Shown here in pieces: positions 46,080-56,651 of a stretch of 64,000 nucleotides of DNA. Made by a program: the position numbers and the translations under genes. Position 1 is the stretch's first letter. The number at the start of each line of letters is the position of its first letter. The stretch spans positions 806,001-870,000 of the forward strand of contig JAHLKI010000011.1 of NCBI GenBank assembly GCA_025602905.1. Direction: 5' to 3'. Source of the stretch: Phlyctochytrium arcticum. Taxonomy: Eukaryota > Chytridiomycota > Chytridiomycetes > Chytridiales > Chytridiaceae. The notes beneath the pieces are model-generated. The model was given only the letters and a program-made list of their open reading frames with translations. It was not told the DNA's origin and searched no databases.

Positions 46080-46975
46080 TCAGATCATCTCTTCTTGTGG
46101 GCCCAAGTAATCTTCCTTTATCGTCCCTACACAGAACTTTGGAAATGTGACAGATTAGGATGGCGTCGGAAGGACACGAATAAGATAAGCTTACAATTTC
46201 CCGAGCGTCTGTTCGCATACCAATAATACGCGCCCGCACTGCTTGTCCCTTTTCGATTCGTAATGTAATGTCCACCTCCTATGAAGCAATAGCAAAAGGT
46301 CAAATGCCTATTCGATTAATGGAATTTGGTAACTCTGGATGGTACCTCGCCGTCTGATATATATGCTGGTGGATTTGCACTGGGATCGAAGCGGTAATAT
46401 GATGGGATAAGCTGTTGTGACATATGATCAGAACATAAACAGCGGTGTCAGCGAATCAAGAAGCGTACAGTTGAGGCGACAAACATTTGCAGAGGCCCTA
46501 TCTCTGCCCAAAATCCAAGCTGTAGAAAAGGGTATCAAAACCTTCATATACGGGGATCAAACAAAACAAAGTTTTCGTACCTGATTTACCGTTGTGACCA
46601 CCCCATCCACCACCATATTTTTGAAGACCTTCAGAACGAGTGCCTTGTATAGCACCGTGAATTCGGCCAACCCTGTCATGGGTTGCAATACACCCTTCCC
46701 CACATCCAAAATCTCCAGCACGCAGATAATGTGGCCATATCGCCCGTCAATATGTCCTTCTATTTCCTCGTACAATTTCCGCTCAACGTGTTCCCGCAGT
46801 CGAGGACCAAAGTATACTGGTGGTAGTCGGATCGTATGATGGAGGTTTTTCTGCAGGTTCGGTTCAAAATTGGTGATCGAGGTGGATTGAAAGGTTTGGG
46901 CGTTTTAGTTTTGGCATATTTCTAATGCGGCAACACATTATCGACAAAAGAGTCGATACGTACGAGGAAAAACAT
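46080..46975 (-). CDS. RPB7: RNA polymerase II subunit Rpb7
   Basis: Six exons. The first (46975-46964) encodes just MFFL. A 113-base intron follows, and exon 2 (46850-46581) continues KNLHHTIRLPPVYFGPRLRE. The ribonucleoprotein fold is evident from LYEEIEGHIDGRYGHIICVL and the AEFTVLYKALVLKVFKNMVVDG strand set. The S1-like C-terminal domain has LGFWAEIGPLQMFV, RFDPSANPPAYIS and the family's terminal GTIKEDYLG. It ends at TGA (46080-46082). With Rpb4 it forms the stalk of RNA polymerase II. The gene is convergent with the kinase gene, with 173 bases between. Confidence 0.93.
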
Positions 46976-48140
46976 GCTGCATTCAGCGGTTTAATCAACT
47001 GGGTAGGCAAGCTCTTATGAGCAGGTCGTCCTGAACAGGTAACGGATATGCAAGCCGTTCAACTTCCCGGTCAACAACCCCCGCCTTGGTGAACCTGAAT
47101 CTTGTTCTGGATGAGGTTGCCTTTCCTATTGAAGTGAGCAAGAGTGAATGCACGCTCTTTGGGTTTGGATCTTGTTTCATGCCCCGAGAACGAAATTCTC
47201 CGACCGAAAGTTACAATCTGGCTGTCCAAAGTCCAATGGCCCGACTTGGCCCTCCACCCTCCACTTCCCCTGGATTGCTTGTGCCATACCTTGTCACCTC
47301 CCAAATATAAGCGATAAACTCTTGCACTAGATCTCTTGTCGAACGAGAAATCTGCGAACAGCTTATTGGATTTGAATCATCGGAATTTCCCGGAATTGCT
47401 TGAAACAACTAAGCCCGGGCAGCTCCGGTGTGACTGAGACAATCTTCCCACGTTGAAACGGGGGGACTCAATCGCCACTGACAGATGAGCGGACGAAAAA
47501 AGAAACGGAAAGGCAGTGACAGCACCCGCAGACTTTCCCCCCACAGTTATTCCGATTATTTATCCTCAATTTTGGAGGGACAGAAGCGATGTCCCAGGTC
47601 ACGGAAGCTACAGTACATCTGCGCACTTCAACTTCTTGGAGGAAAGTCATTGTACTTGCCTGAACCCGTTCAAGTCAAGCTATATCCTTGTCTCTCAGAA
47701 CCATCACATGTCTTTGGAACCCTTCAGTAACTTGAGGAAGTCGGACAAGCCCTTTTCCACGTTGGCGTGCACCTTGGTCTTGGCTGTCTCCAGCCATGCC
47801 ACTGCAAAATGGTTCAGACCTTTGCATGTATTGCAACATTTTTACACTCAAAAAGCAAATTACTAACGTTGTGGAGAAACTCTATACAAAAACATTGGGG
47901 AATGAGAGGGGGGAGTTATCCCTGTTTTAGCTCTAACTTCTCGCGCTTTTTCATCGGAGTGTACTTGCTTGCGGAATCCTGTGATATGGGGGCGGCTTTG
48001 GGAAGGTTCGGCAGACGTTCACTTTCCATCAACCATCGCTTTCGATTACAATCAAAAGCTTTTTTTGATCAACAGCCCGTGTCGTACCACCACGTTTCAA
48101 TAACAAGCCTAGCAGGGACAGGATTCGATAGACTTGAGTA
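46976..48140. other. 1.2 kb without a supported gene
   Basis: Upstream of RPB7 and before the MITE. Several overlapping ORFs of 60-130 codons exist on both strands, but none has conserved motifs or credible splice structure. Confidence 0.45.
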
Positions 48141-48553
48141 CAGTAGAACCTCTAGTAACTTATACACCAATATCTTATAAACCTCCGGTAGTTTATTAAA
48201 TTCTCGTCTCCCGTGCTGGTTCCTAATGCATAACTAATAACTTATATGATTTGAAAAAAATCAATTAGTATATAAGTTATCGGAGGTTTGGAACATAAGA
48301 AATTTTTGTGGGCTGGAAGCAGCTGAGTGCTGTCCTGTGGCCTCTCAGGAGTCTTTGCTATGAAAAAAGTTGAAAAAAGGGTTAATGTCAGAAACGTGTC
48401 AGAGTAATAGCCCAAATACAAGGACATCAAATAAGCTTAGAACCACCAATGTCCGCATGAGGTTTTTTTTGGGGGGTCTCCCGAAACTTATAACCTCTGA
48501 TAACTGATAAATTTCCCAGGAACCGTCGATATAAGTTATTAGAGGTTCAACTG
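48141..48553. mobile_element. Non-autonomous pogo/Tc1-like MITE, 413 bp
   Basis: Flanked by TA on both sides (48139-48140 and 48554-48555), the target-site duplication of Tc1/mariner and pogo elements. The terminal inverted repeats begin CAGTAGAACCTCTAGTAACT on the left and, on the opposite strand, CAGTTGAACCTCTAATAACT on the right, about 24 bases with two mismatches. Additional internal copies of the AACCTCYGATAACTTAT-type motif in both directions sit near 48,178-48,196, 48,271-48,290 and 48,488-48,510. No transposase is encoded, so it would need a partner elsewhere. Confidence 0.8.
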
Positions 48554-48555
48554 TA

Positions 48556-49502
48556 GGTAACTTTTTTCGGTGTAAAGTACAGTAAGGTCCAATACAATTC
48601 TCTGTGAAGGTCGGGGTCTCAGTTACGAGGGAAGGGGAAAGTCTATGCTGCTATATACTATGTACAAAATGATGGAAGAAAGGACGAGGGCCGAAGGTTG
48701 AGCTGCAGGTGCGCGACGCGTTAGAAACTGACAAGGTGATGCGCAGTCGCTTGTCACAGTTTCCAAGAAAAACGAAAAGGCACAAGGCCGTCAAAAGTCG
48801 TACCTCCAACGACAAGTACGAGGAAAAGTCAAAGGGGGAGCCCTGTATATCGAGTACCCAAACCATTCGTCCATTGGCCCGCTGCGGCTGCAGAGCCTCT
48901 TTGGAATTCGACGACCAAAATTCCAGCCTGGCTGGCCCAATTAAGTGTGGAAGCAGTAACGGAAAGATCCGAATAAGCCCTGCCTTTGGTAGGGGGCCTG
49001 AAACATGATGTGCGTACTCAAATTGCACTTTCAGGTAGGTCGGGAGCTAGATGCTTAAAAGCATCGACCAGCAATCGACTACATAAGAATTTGGTTTGGC
49101 TTTCCGGGGGCTTGGGAAGCAAAGAGCACTGTCCGCAACGAGCGTGAGCATGGCTCCAAGCACTATTCCACTTGGCAAATGCTCCAATTTCCTTTCAAGC
49201 AAACATTGGAGCCAACCAGGCGTAGCCACAATCTTGCCCTTTCTTTCAAGGGCCAACAGCCCGGAGCGAAGCTCCTCCAGATTCGGAAGTTTTTTTTTAG
49301 TATGTGTAGCAGCAACGACTGCTGCACAACCGGCTTCGGTAGGGGTGCTTGAATTTCCGCGTAGGTTGTCTGCCCATACATAAGTTTCAAATTCGCGATA
49401 TCGGCGTACAGTACACTACGCTCCGGCGACCCATTTGGGATTCATCTTCATCGTCAGACTCCAGCTTTGACTTCATAATGGCCACGTAATCCGGTAGATG
49501 GT
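48556..49502. other. Region without a supported gene
   Basis: Minus-strand ORFs at 49,028-48,651, 49,256-49,047 and 49,390-49,163 are of uncertain status. They lie downstream of the 49,503-50,414 ORF and could be frame-disrupted continuations of it, but no join could be demonstrated. Confidence 0.4.
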
Positions 49503-50414
49503 TTACAAAACCGATGGGGAGACTGTTATGGTAACTCGAAACGTTTCGTACGTTTCGTCTGCCTGGGCGATTTCATTGAGTTGCAAGCTCGTGGAATAGT
49601 GAAGCGACACTGTGGCTGCAGCTTTGTCTTTCATCTGTTCCAGAAGGTGCGTGGCCCGAAGGGAGGCGGTATCCAGTACCGTGGCATTGTCCAACTCCAC
49701 CTTGCGATGTTGGTCTGCAAAATGTCGTGACCTCAGTTCGTCCATATACTTGCGAACGACGTTTCGTTCCCCCCAAATTTGTCGCAATTCACTGATGGTA
49801 ATCTTGGCATTTCCCAATGGGCTGAGAGAGGACTCTAGTCGCCTGCTGAAATCGTCTGAGTCGATATGGACAATAAATGATTGGACATGGCTAGATAAGA
49901 CAAACGAAATGAGTATGAATTGATTAGGCAACGTACACTTAAACTTGACATACTGCTCATCCTCGTCGCCTTCATCCAGCTCCTCTTTCCAATCCGGAAT
50001 AAAATCTTCCAAACGCAAGCCCGAAGGGAGAACAGTCTTCTGATCGATACTGACGTCGCTCAAAGCGGGGGTATCTTTGCGTGACTTTTTGGCGATCGCC
50101 AACTCCTTGCTCGCGACCTTCCGTTTCTGTCCTGGGGCTGGTCCTGGGGTATCCTGATATGGTGGAGGGGTGTCGCCTAAACGCTCAAACTCAACGCAGC
50201 CAGGTTTGGCACACCCAGCTCTCCACTTGCGCTTCAATCTCGATCCAAAGAAACTCTCGATGACAAACATAAACGTTTTGTTGGGAAACAGACAACATGT
50301 TATATTCGATTTCTCCTTTTCAATGTATTTTCGGAGTTCAGATGCGTAATCCCTTAGTTTTATATTGCCCGGAATCCCGCTCGATTGGTGTCCATGTACC
50401 CCGGGTGGGTTCAC
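49503..50414 (-). CDS. Uncharacterised basic nuclear-type protein (about 300 codons, model incomplete)
   Basis: Long minus-strand open frame. It contains a CAKPGC cysteine pair followed by a proline-rich stretch and two basic clusters typical of nuclear localisation signals (GQKRKV, AKKSRK). An acidic patch (ELDEGDEDEQ) follows. The C-terminal half is helical, with ITISELRQIWGERNVVRKYMDELRSRHFA. An intron with GTGTAC/ATCTAG borders near 49,893-49,937 is likely, since the frame across it reads hydrophobic filler. No ATG begins the frame: its first in-frame ATG is internal, so a 5' exon beyond 50,414 is probable. It is divergently arranged with the 723-residue gene at 50,740. Function unknown. 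Confidence 0.4.
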   Translation of the reverse strand: MNPPGVHGHQSSGIPGNIKLRDYASELRKYIEKEKSNITCCLFPNKTFMFVIESFFGSRLKRKWRAGCAKPGCVEFERLGDTPPPYQDTPGPAPGQKRKVASKELAIAKKSRKDTPALSDVSIDQKTVLPSGLRLEDFIPDWKEELDEGDEDEQYVKFKCTLPNQFILISFVLSSHVQSFIVHIDSDDFSRRLESSLSPLGNAKITISELRQIWGERNVVRKYMDELRSRHFADQHRKVELDNATVLDTASLRATHLLEQMKDKAAATVSLHYSTSLQLNEIAQADETYETFRVTITVSPSVL

Positions 50415-50739
50415 CCTGGATCACATAGAGCATTCTGTAAAGGAGTCGTGTCAGATTGCTTGAGAAGGAAATGATGGCGAGTAACTCACTCTTATCTCTC
50501 ATGGTAACAGTGGTCGGGAGTAGCTTCTGATGGGTTTGGATATACCGGTGCTTTCAATTGGTTCAAGTCGATCGGAGCAAAGCTCGAGCGAGCGACGCGT
50601 GTTGGAAGAGATGTCCAGATGTCCAGATCAGCGCAGGGTGGTGAGAACCTCTAATTGGCGCTCGGGAGGTGCTGCATGAGGGCACAGTCATACAAATCTG
50701 ACGGCCGCGTTTTCCTCATGTCGCTTGAACAGTGCAAAA

Positions 50740-52966
50740 ATGCTGAAGATTGCCCTCACAGAACTCTCAAAGAGAATCGAAACTGTTGATCAGGCAACGG
50801 CCGAACATGCTGCGAGCATTCCAGAGGGCATGGGAATGCCCATATACACCTGGAGGGCCCATTTTGCCTCCTGTCAGAGTCGCTCATTTGTCCTTTCTGG
50901 ATTAAATTACCCTCTGCACGTGATGACCGAGAAAACCCCCCCCCCCAGTAGCGGGACGGTGGTCCCAATTATCAAAATGGACGATTTCAACAGGGTTGCG
51001 GTTCATGGAACTCCTGGTTCCGCCAACTCTGGAAAGTTTAGCACAGTGCAAACGCAAGCTAATTTGGCCGTGAAGATCTTTCCAAAAGGGCTTTCCTCAC
51101 ACGATGAAGACAGTGGATACGTACAGCGAGCTCTTCCTATACCACTTCCAGAAAAGCCATACATCGATTTCAGTTCCTGGGAGTCTGATGCTAAGAAGAA
51201 ACTCTTCGTCAAGACCCCATTATTGGCGAAAGACATAATCGATTTGATAGGCAAGGAAAGCTACGGTGAAAAGCTTCTCAAAAAGAATGGGCCCGACGAT
51301 TTCCGTACGCCTTACCATTTCGACATGTCTACCAGTGCTGCAGAGTTAAAAAATTTCCATATTTTCGATGCTATTGCCAATAGGATGAAGACTCCTGAAG
51401 ACGTACGGACTTTGATGCTTTCTGTCATCAAGTTCATCATGCCCTACAAAGACGGATTGGTTTGGATTGTAGGGGACTTTTATGTTTGGCGGAACGTCAT
51501 GAAGTGGCTTTGGTGTTTGACTCGTACACCACTTTCGAAAGATCATGCCTACCTACGAGTTGTCCTCTGTCCATGGCCTGATGCTATGCACATTGCATTA
51601 AATGCGCAGCAAGGTAAATTTTCTATCACGAATGTCTCAAGACAACATACTTACTGAATGCATTGCAGCCCTTCTACAATGGAACTTCAATGTCTTTATG
51701 CCCATTTGGAGTTCGGCATTTCCGGATTTCGCGGTCCAGCTGGTTAAATTGCGCCCCGTGCGACGCATGATGCTGCTGACGATGATGTTTTTAGCTTGGA
51801 AGAGATGTCGGGTGACGGTTATGAATTGGGCTAGGGAACAGAGGGATCTACCGGAGTTTCAGCGCGTTCTGATAGAGTCCCTTATCCGTCTTTTCGATGA
51901 AGAATTGCCGCTTGTGCTGGATGCGGCAACTGCCATGGCAAGTGGCAACATCACTCTGTATAAAGAGGTTCTTCATAGACTTCTACCTCTCTTCATACGC
52001 TACCGCAAGAAGAACTACGTTATTATCGTTCTTCACATACTATCCACCATTCAAGAATTCGAGGCCAGTGGCGACGCTGAGATTATCGCAGCCCTCCACA
52101 GCAATCTTCCACTGGCGAGCTCGGAAGATCTGGAAGTTTTTCACTCTCTCCTACGTGCATGTATACGGCCATTTGATTCGCACGGACGTGCAGTATTGAC
52201 AACACTTTTCCTTTCTTCAAACAAAAACCTAAGCGCTAGGTCATTTCTGGCGCAGGTTGCCAAACAAAAAGCTGCTGACAGAAAAAAGCGGAAGCCGTGG
52301 ACAAGATACGCGAGCAAGTTTAGCATTTCTCCACGCCAGCCTGTCAAAAACAAGAAGAACGAATATTTTGATGGCCGCCTGGAAGTTCTGGTATCCACTC
52401 TTACCAAGATGTTCCGCAAGCTGACAGCCAATTCTGACAACATCGAAATTGAGGGAGAGATGATGTTCTCCCACTCTGCCACCACCACCAAGGTTCGCGG
52501 CTATGTGGTGCGCTACAAAGTGCCACCAACCCAGGCGTCAACAACCGAGCCCGCGAGAAAGAGACGGAAGAAGATTACTAAAATCTCGCAGTTTACGAGC
52601 ACCCCCCCTGAAATCATTGTGACCGTGTCCGAACGACTGCTTCCACTTGCTTTGTGGGGCGATAAGAAGGTCGCTCTCAATATTCACACGGACATAAGCG
52701 CTTATGCAGGAGTCGAAAGGATCACTGATGGAGTCAACAGCGCACAGCAGAAAAAAAAATTCTACACAAAAGCATCAACATTTTCACCAAATCCTTCTAG
52801 TCCTTGCCATTGTTCCCCGTTGGATCAAAATATGTGCATCCATTTGAAACAATTCATTGCCGAGAGTGAATTTGTGTGGTGGATGTACAACTTGTCAGTA
52901 CCACTAACCGAAGACGACTTTGTCAGAGAGGACGGAGAAGATGTGGAAATCACGGAGGAGTTATAG
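50740..52966 (+). CDS. Uncharacterised 723-residue protein, DUF6589/transposase-like character
   Basis: Two exons, 50740-51613 and 51669-52966, joined in phase 1. The N-terminal third is charged and variable. A central block resembles the DUF6589-type proteins found in basidiomycetes, chytrids and animals. It has an acidic residue after a beta strand (LVWIVGDFYVW), then CPWPDAMHIALNAQ, then a helix-rich section FMPIWSSAFPDF, LLPLFIRYRKKNYVIIVLHIL and EDLEVFHSLLRACIRPFDS. This strand-D, helix-D/H layout recalls an RNase-H-like fold and such proteins are often transposon-derived. Basic clusters (KQKAADRKKRKP, RKRRKKI) suggest nuclear location. No terminal inverted repeats were found around it. 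The family assignment is a resemblance only; the gene itself is well supported. Confidence 0.6.
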
Positions 52967-53491
52967 TATGTTGCTACCGTCAACGTGCCAGTCTTCATTC
53001 CATCGAGCTAAAAACGTCCGGGCCCGTCTGCTCCGTATGCAAAATCCTTTTTCTTGTCACTTTAAATACTTCGAAAAATAGATAGTTTTATTAGGTAGCA
53101 AGTCCTTACTCTTAAGTATGTTAGCTTTGAATACATTGGAAAGAAAGCGAATCAACTAGTTATTCACTTTCAAGTGAGACTATTTGCAAATGGTGACTTG
53201 AAAGCGCATTGGTAGGGACATTCCCCAGACACTCCAACGCGACGCGCGCTAGCTCTGCTGATTACCTCATCAGCGCCAAATCCGAAATGTCAACTTCACT
53301 AATTGACAGGATTGGATGTCTTGCACAGAGCCTCGTAGACAAGATTTCTGGACAAACCCACCGGGCACATTGAAAGCAACATGTATTGCCAGCATTCTGT
53401 GAAAGTTTCAGCCATTTTCGTCCGAGTCCACTCCCTTTTTTCTCCATTTTGGTGTGTCCAAATCAAGATTTTACATAGCAGACTGAACAAA
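52967..53491. other. Intergenic, no gene seen
   Basis: 525 bases after the 723-residue gene. AT-rich start, presumably the 3' UTR. No conserved features. Confidence 0.45.
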
Positions 53492-54136
53492 TCATGAATA
53501 AACCCGTTGTAGGATGTTATCATATGCATATGAAAGGAACATCCTACGACTTTGGATACTCCGGAACCCCTGTATGCGGAGAAAAAAAAAGTGGGAAGAG
53601 ACTATCATCATTTGTCCAAATATAGAACAGGTGCACTGGGAAATCCGTCTAAATCCGTCGCTGGCCAAAAACGCGCCCCCAATTAGAGCCCTGAGATCAG
53701 TTTGCCAGGATCCCCACTCATCTATGTGCGATCTTGACTTCAAAAATTGATAAATTGTCAAAACGAACGAGCGAGTGGTATCAGAGGGTCTCTCCAATGG
53801 AGCCAATGCAGAAGAAGACTGTGCAGAGCCCAGAGGCGATATACTAGTGAATTTCACAACACTCTCTTCGCTGCAAGATCTCAATTTTGAGCGACAAATT
53901 TGTTCGGTCTCAACAGCACCAAGATGTGCCAAGCTTTTGATGGCGAAGGTAACGTAGGAAGTGCGACGGGAGCAGGATGATTTTGAACGTTCGTTTTTTC
54001 GATGTTCCAAATTCATAAGAGTAATTTGCTGGACTGGAGTCAGACAAGGATATTGAGAGGAGGGAATTGCAATTTCAAGCAGAGCATCACGGCGCCTTAT
54101 GATTCTTAATATGTGCATCCTGTTGTGTGTGCCCAT
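53492..54136 (-). CDS. Hypothetical protein (about 214 codons)
   Basis: Open minus-strand frame; the first in-frame ATG is at 54136 (MGTHNRMHILRIIRRRDALL). Composition is protein-like, with serine-rich and hydrophobic stretches (IFGQMMIVSSHFFFLRI), but no domain is recognised and no paralogue is seen. The frame stays open upstream of the ATG to 54196, so an additional 5' exon is possible. It could be a chance ORF. Confidence 0.3.
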   Translation of the reverse strand: MGTHNRMHILRIIRRRDALLEIAIPSSQYPCLTPVQQITLMNLEHRKNERSKSSCSRRTSYVTFAIKSLAHLGAVETEQICRSKLRSCSEESVVKFTSISPLGSAQSSSALAPLERPSDTTRSFVLTIYQFLKSRSHIDEWGSWQTDLRALIGGAFLASDGFRRISQCTCSIFGQMMIVSSHFFFLRIQGFRSIQSRRMFLSYAYDNILQRVYS

Positions 54137-54277
54137 GAGTTCTATGAAGGTTTGCAAGGAGGTCTGGAAGTCGTCGTCACATTCGACTGTACCCAAAGTT
54201 TATGTAGTGAAGAACAACCTGGTTTTTGCTGAAACTATGCGGTTTTGTGGGAATAAAGTGTCCAATAAACTCCAATC

Positions 54278-56651
54278 ATGAAGGAAGACTTTACTTTGGC
54301 TTTCGATAAAGTACGCGTGAATCAAGACGTGATGATCCCGAACTCCGACTTATACTGAACACCAGAGCCTTGTCCGTTGGTTTCCCAACAATTGAATTCT
54401 TGCTAGATCCCCAGTATGCCATAACAGTAACTGCAAATCCGGGGTGCAAATGGTGTTGGAGTCACATGAGGATGGGGTGGTTCAAATTAGTATTCCGTAT
54501 CTAAGGAATCTCTCGGCGTTAATCCACTTATGCAACATAGAATGATGTTCAAAATGAGGAAGGAATTGTGCGATGGCAGCAGGCAGCGATAGCACCAGAT
54601 TACGTTATTTAGAAACCCGCATTCCAATTTCCAAATTGTTTATTCACTCAAAGTGTTATTACTCATTCCGGCAGGAAAGTTTAAAAATGCCAATGCTTTC
54701 ACCAGTGCGAAACGGATTATGTCGATTGAGGCACAATCAAACGCAGACTCCCCTGCAAATTCGCGGGTCTACAATAAAGGCCCATCCATCAATATTCCCA
54801 TCGGCCATCTGACCCCAGACTATGCCAATGGTGTCAATATCGAAAACATTCAGGACAATGCTGCGCGAGGCGCTGAGCCGGACGACCATCACGTAGGATG
54901 ACTGCTGCGTGTGAATTTTTTTGATTTTATTTACCAAGTTAATGAAGCTTAGAACATCAACCTGAGCCCGGGAGGATTGAACGGACAGAATGGGGCAAGA
55001 AAAATCACTCTCCGGCGTTTTATACCATCGCGCGGCAGCGACGTGGACTCATCAAGCAATGATCGTCTTGAACCTCGAAAAAATGATGGAATGATCCGCC
55101 GGGCATCTGTAATAAGCATACGACAGGCCAAAGCGCACCTGATGCCATCCAATGATGTAGCTGGTTCAGCGTCTCAGAAAACACGTCCTGTCACCAATGC
55201 CCAAACTTCATCCGCCATACCAACTATAGTCGATAAAAATAATGCAAATTGGGAGCACTTCAATTATGTCGAGACTGGGCCATCTGGTAGTTCAGACACG
55301 CCGGCCACTATGCGCATCGACAACGACATCCTTAACCCAAACATTGAGGAGGCTCTCAGAGATGAGGATAACGCGTACGCAGCCGAGGAATTGCTAAACA
55401 ATGCCCGCACGGCCGTTTTGATTTACCAAAGGGGCGAGATGGAAGTCGAGTGGAAAGGGAAGAGTGTATCGTCTTTCGACCTGGGAAAATCCTTGTCGCT
55501 TGGAAGTTTTCAGTCCTTCTTTGGCACGACGGATGATGACCCTGAAGTGGTATGACTTGGGCATTTTATAAGAATCTGTAGCGAGCTTACGACTGTTTTA
55601 TCTCCCAGTTTATGATCCCTGTCCGATACCACGATGTCGACTGCAAAATGACATTTTCCAAGAAGGATGTTGTTTGTACAAATCACCGGGGTAAGTACCA
55701 TCCACTCACGACCGGCGCGGCGTATCTCACCCTTAGACATATGCAGGCAAAATTGTAGCACGGAAATTTCCGTTACCCCTCCAGCGGGTCCTGGTCATCA
55801 CCAATCTTGGGAAAAACATTCACATATTGGGTGTTCCTGAGCGAATATTGAAGATAGGCCCCAAGTTGCAATTTCTGACAGTTGATGCACTCGACGAGAT
55901 TATAGCCGAAGAGTGGGCCAGGAAGTGCAATATGATACTTTGCAATGGTACATACATTTCAGTCGGATTCCGCCGCGAGAGGTAACAAATTGACACTTAT
56001 TCCCAGGCCGATTTGCGGACATTGTTTGCAAGGGTGTCTTGCTGCTAGTAGATGAAGCCGATTCTGCAGGAGTTCACAAAATGATTGATTCTTACCTTCT
56101 ATCCATCTTGAGGTGCCTGGGAAAGCCATTCACCATTCAAGGTACGTGCCCGAATAAATGTCGACACATATGATGGGGAAAATCGTGTTTGACTGATATG
56201 ACACTCAGTGGTGTCCCGACAGCGCGATCTGTTCTCCAATCTGAACTACAACAACAGAAATGTCATTATCTATCTGACCATCAGACATTTGCCGGACGAA
56301 AGCACAGAGGCGGCACTTCTAGGTGGTGCCTTGGTTGCGCGTGGTATGGCTGCGCTGCTGTCACAAAGAGTTTCCATTTGACTGACGAGGACTGGCGCAG
56401 GAGGAAATGCTACAGATGTCCGACTGCTGAATATGAGAAGCATAGACCCGGTGGATCTTGCGCTGGAGATTATCAAAGGTAACAAAGCACGCATTAGCCC
56501 ATACTGCGCTTTCTGTGGTCCTTAAGCAAGCATTCCGTCAACTGCAGCCCCTTTGGATGCAAGCCAGCTCTGCGTTGGATGTTTTAAATTAAAACGCTTC
56601 CAGCGACCGATTTCTGGTTTATGGCAAAGTATGAGAAGCACGCCAAAATGA
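54278..56651 (+). CDS. Multi-exon gene of unknown function
   Basis: Coding exons chain cleanly from 54719. The first runs to about 54,894. Later exons start near 54,955, 55,609, 55,749, 56,009, 56,210, 56,403 and 56,546, with phases matching at every junction, ending at TGA near 56,651. The N-terminal half is disordered (Ser/Asn/Arg-rich). The C-terminal half is a mixed alpha/beta domain with strands such as QRVLVITNLGKNIHILGV, KGVLLLVDEADSAGVHKMI and RNVIIYLTIRHLP, and a late CVGC pair. Exon-like stretches from an ATG at 54278 (MKEDFTLAFDK; IEFLLDPQYAITVTANPG; DGVVQISIPYLRNLSALIHL) probably belong to its 5' end, but I could not splice them consistently. No known family is recognised. The long series of in-phase introns makes a real, expressed gene likely. 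Confidence 0.55.

Noticed and set aside
47468..48180. Overlapping ORFs before the MITE (up to 137 codons)
   Set aside because: Composition is random-like, frames overlap without conserved motifs, and one runs into the transposon end.
51602..51668. Second start for the 723-residue gene at an ATG inside the intron
   Set aside because: GTAAAT...TTGCAG borders and in-phase continuation of the N-terminal exon support one spliced gene.
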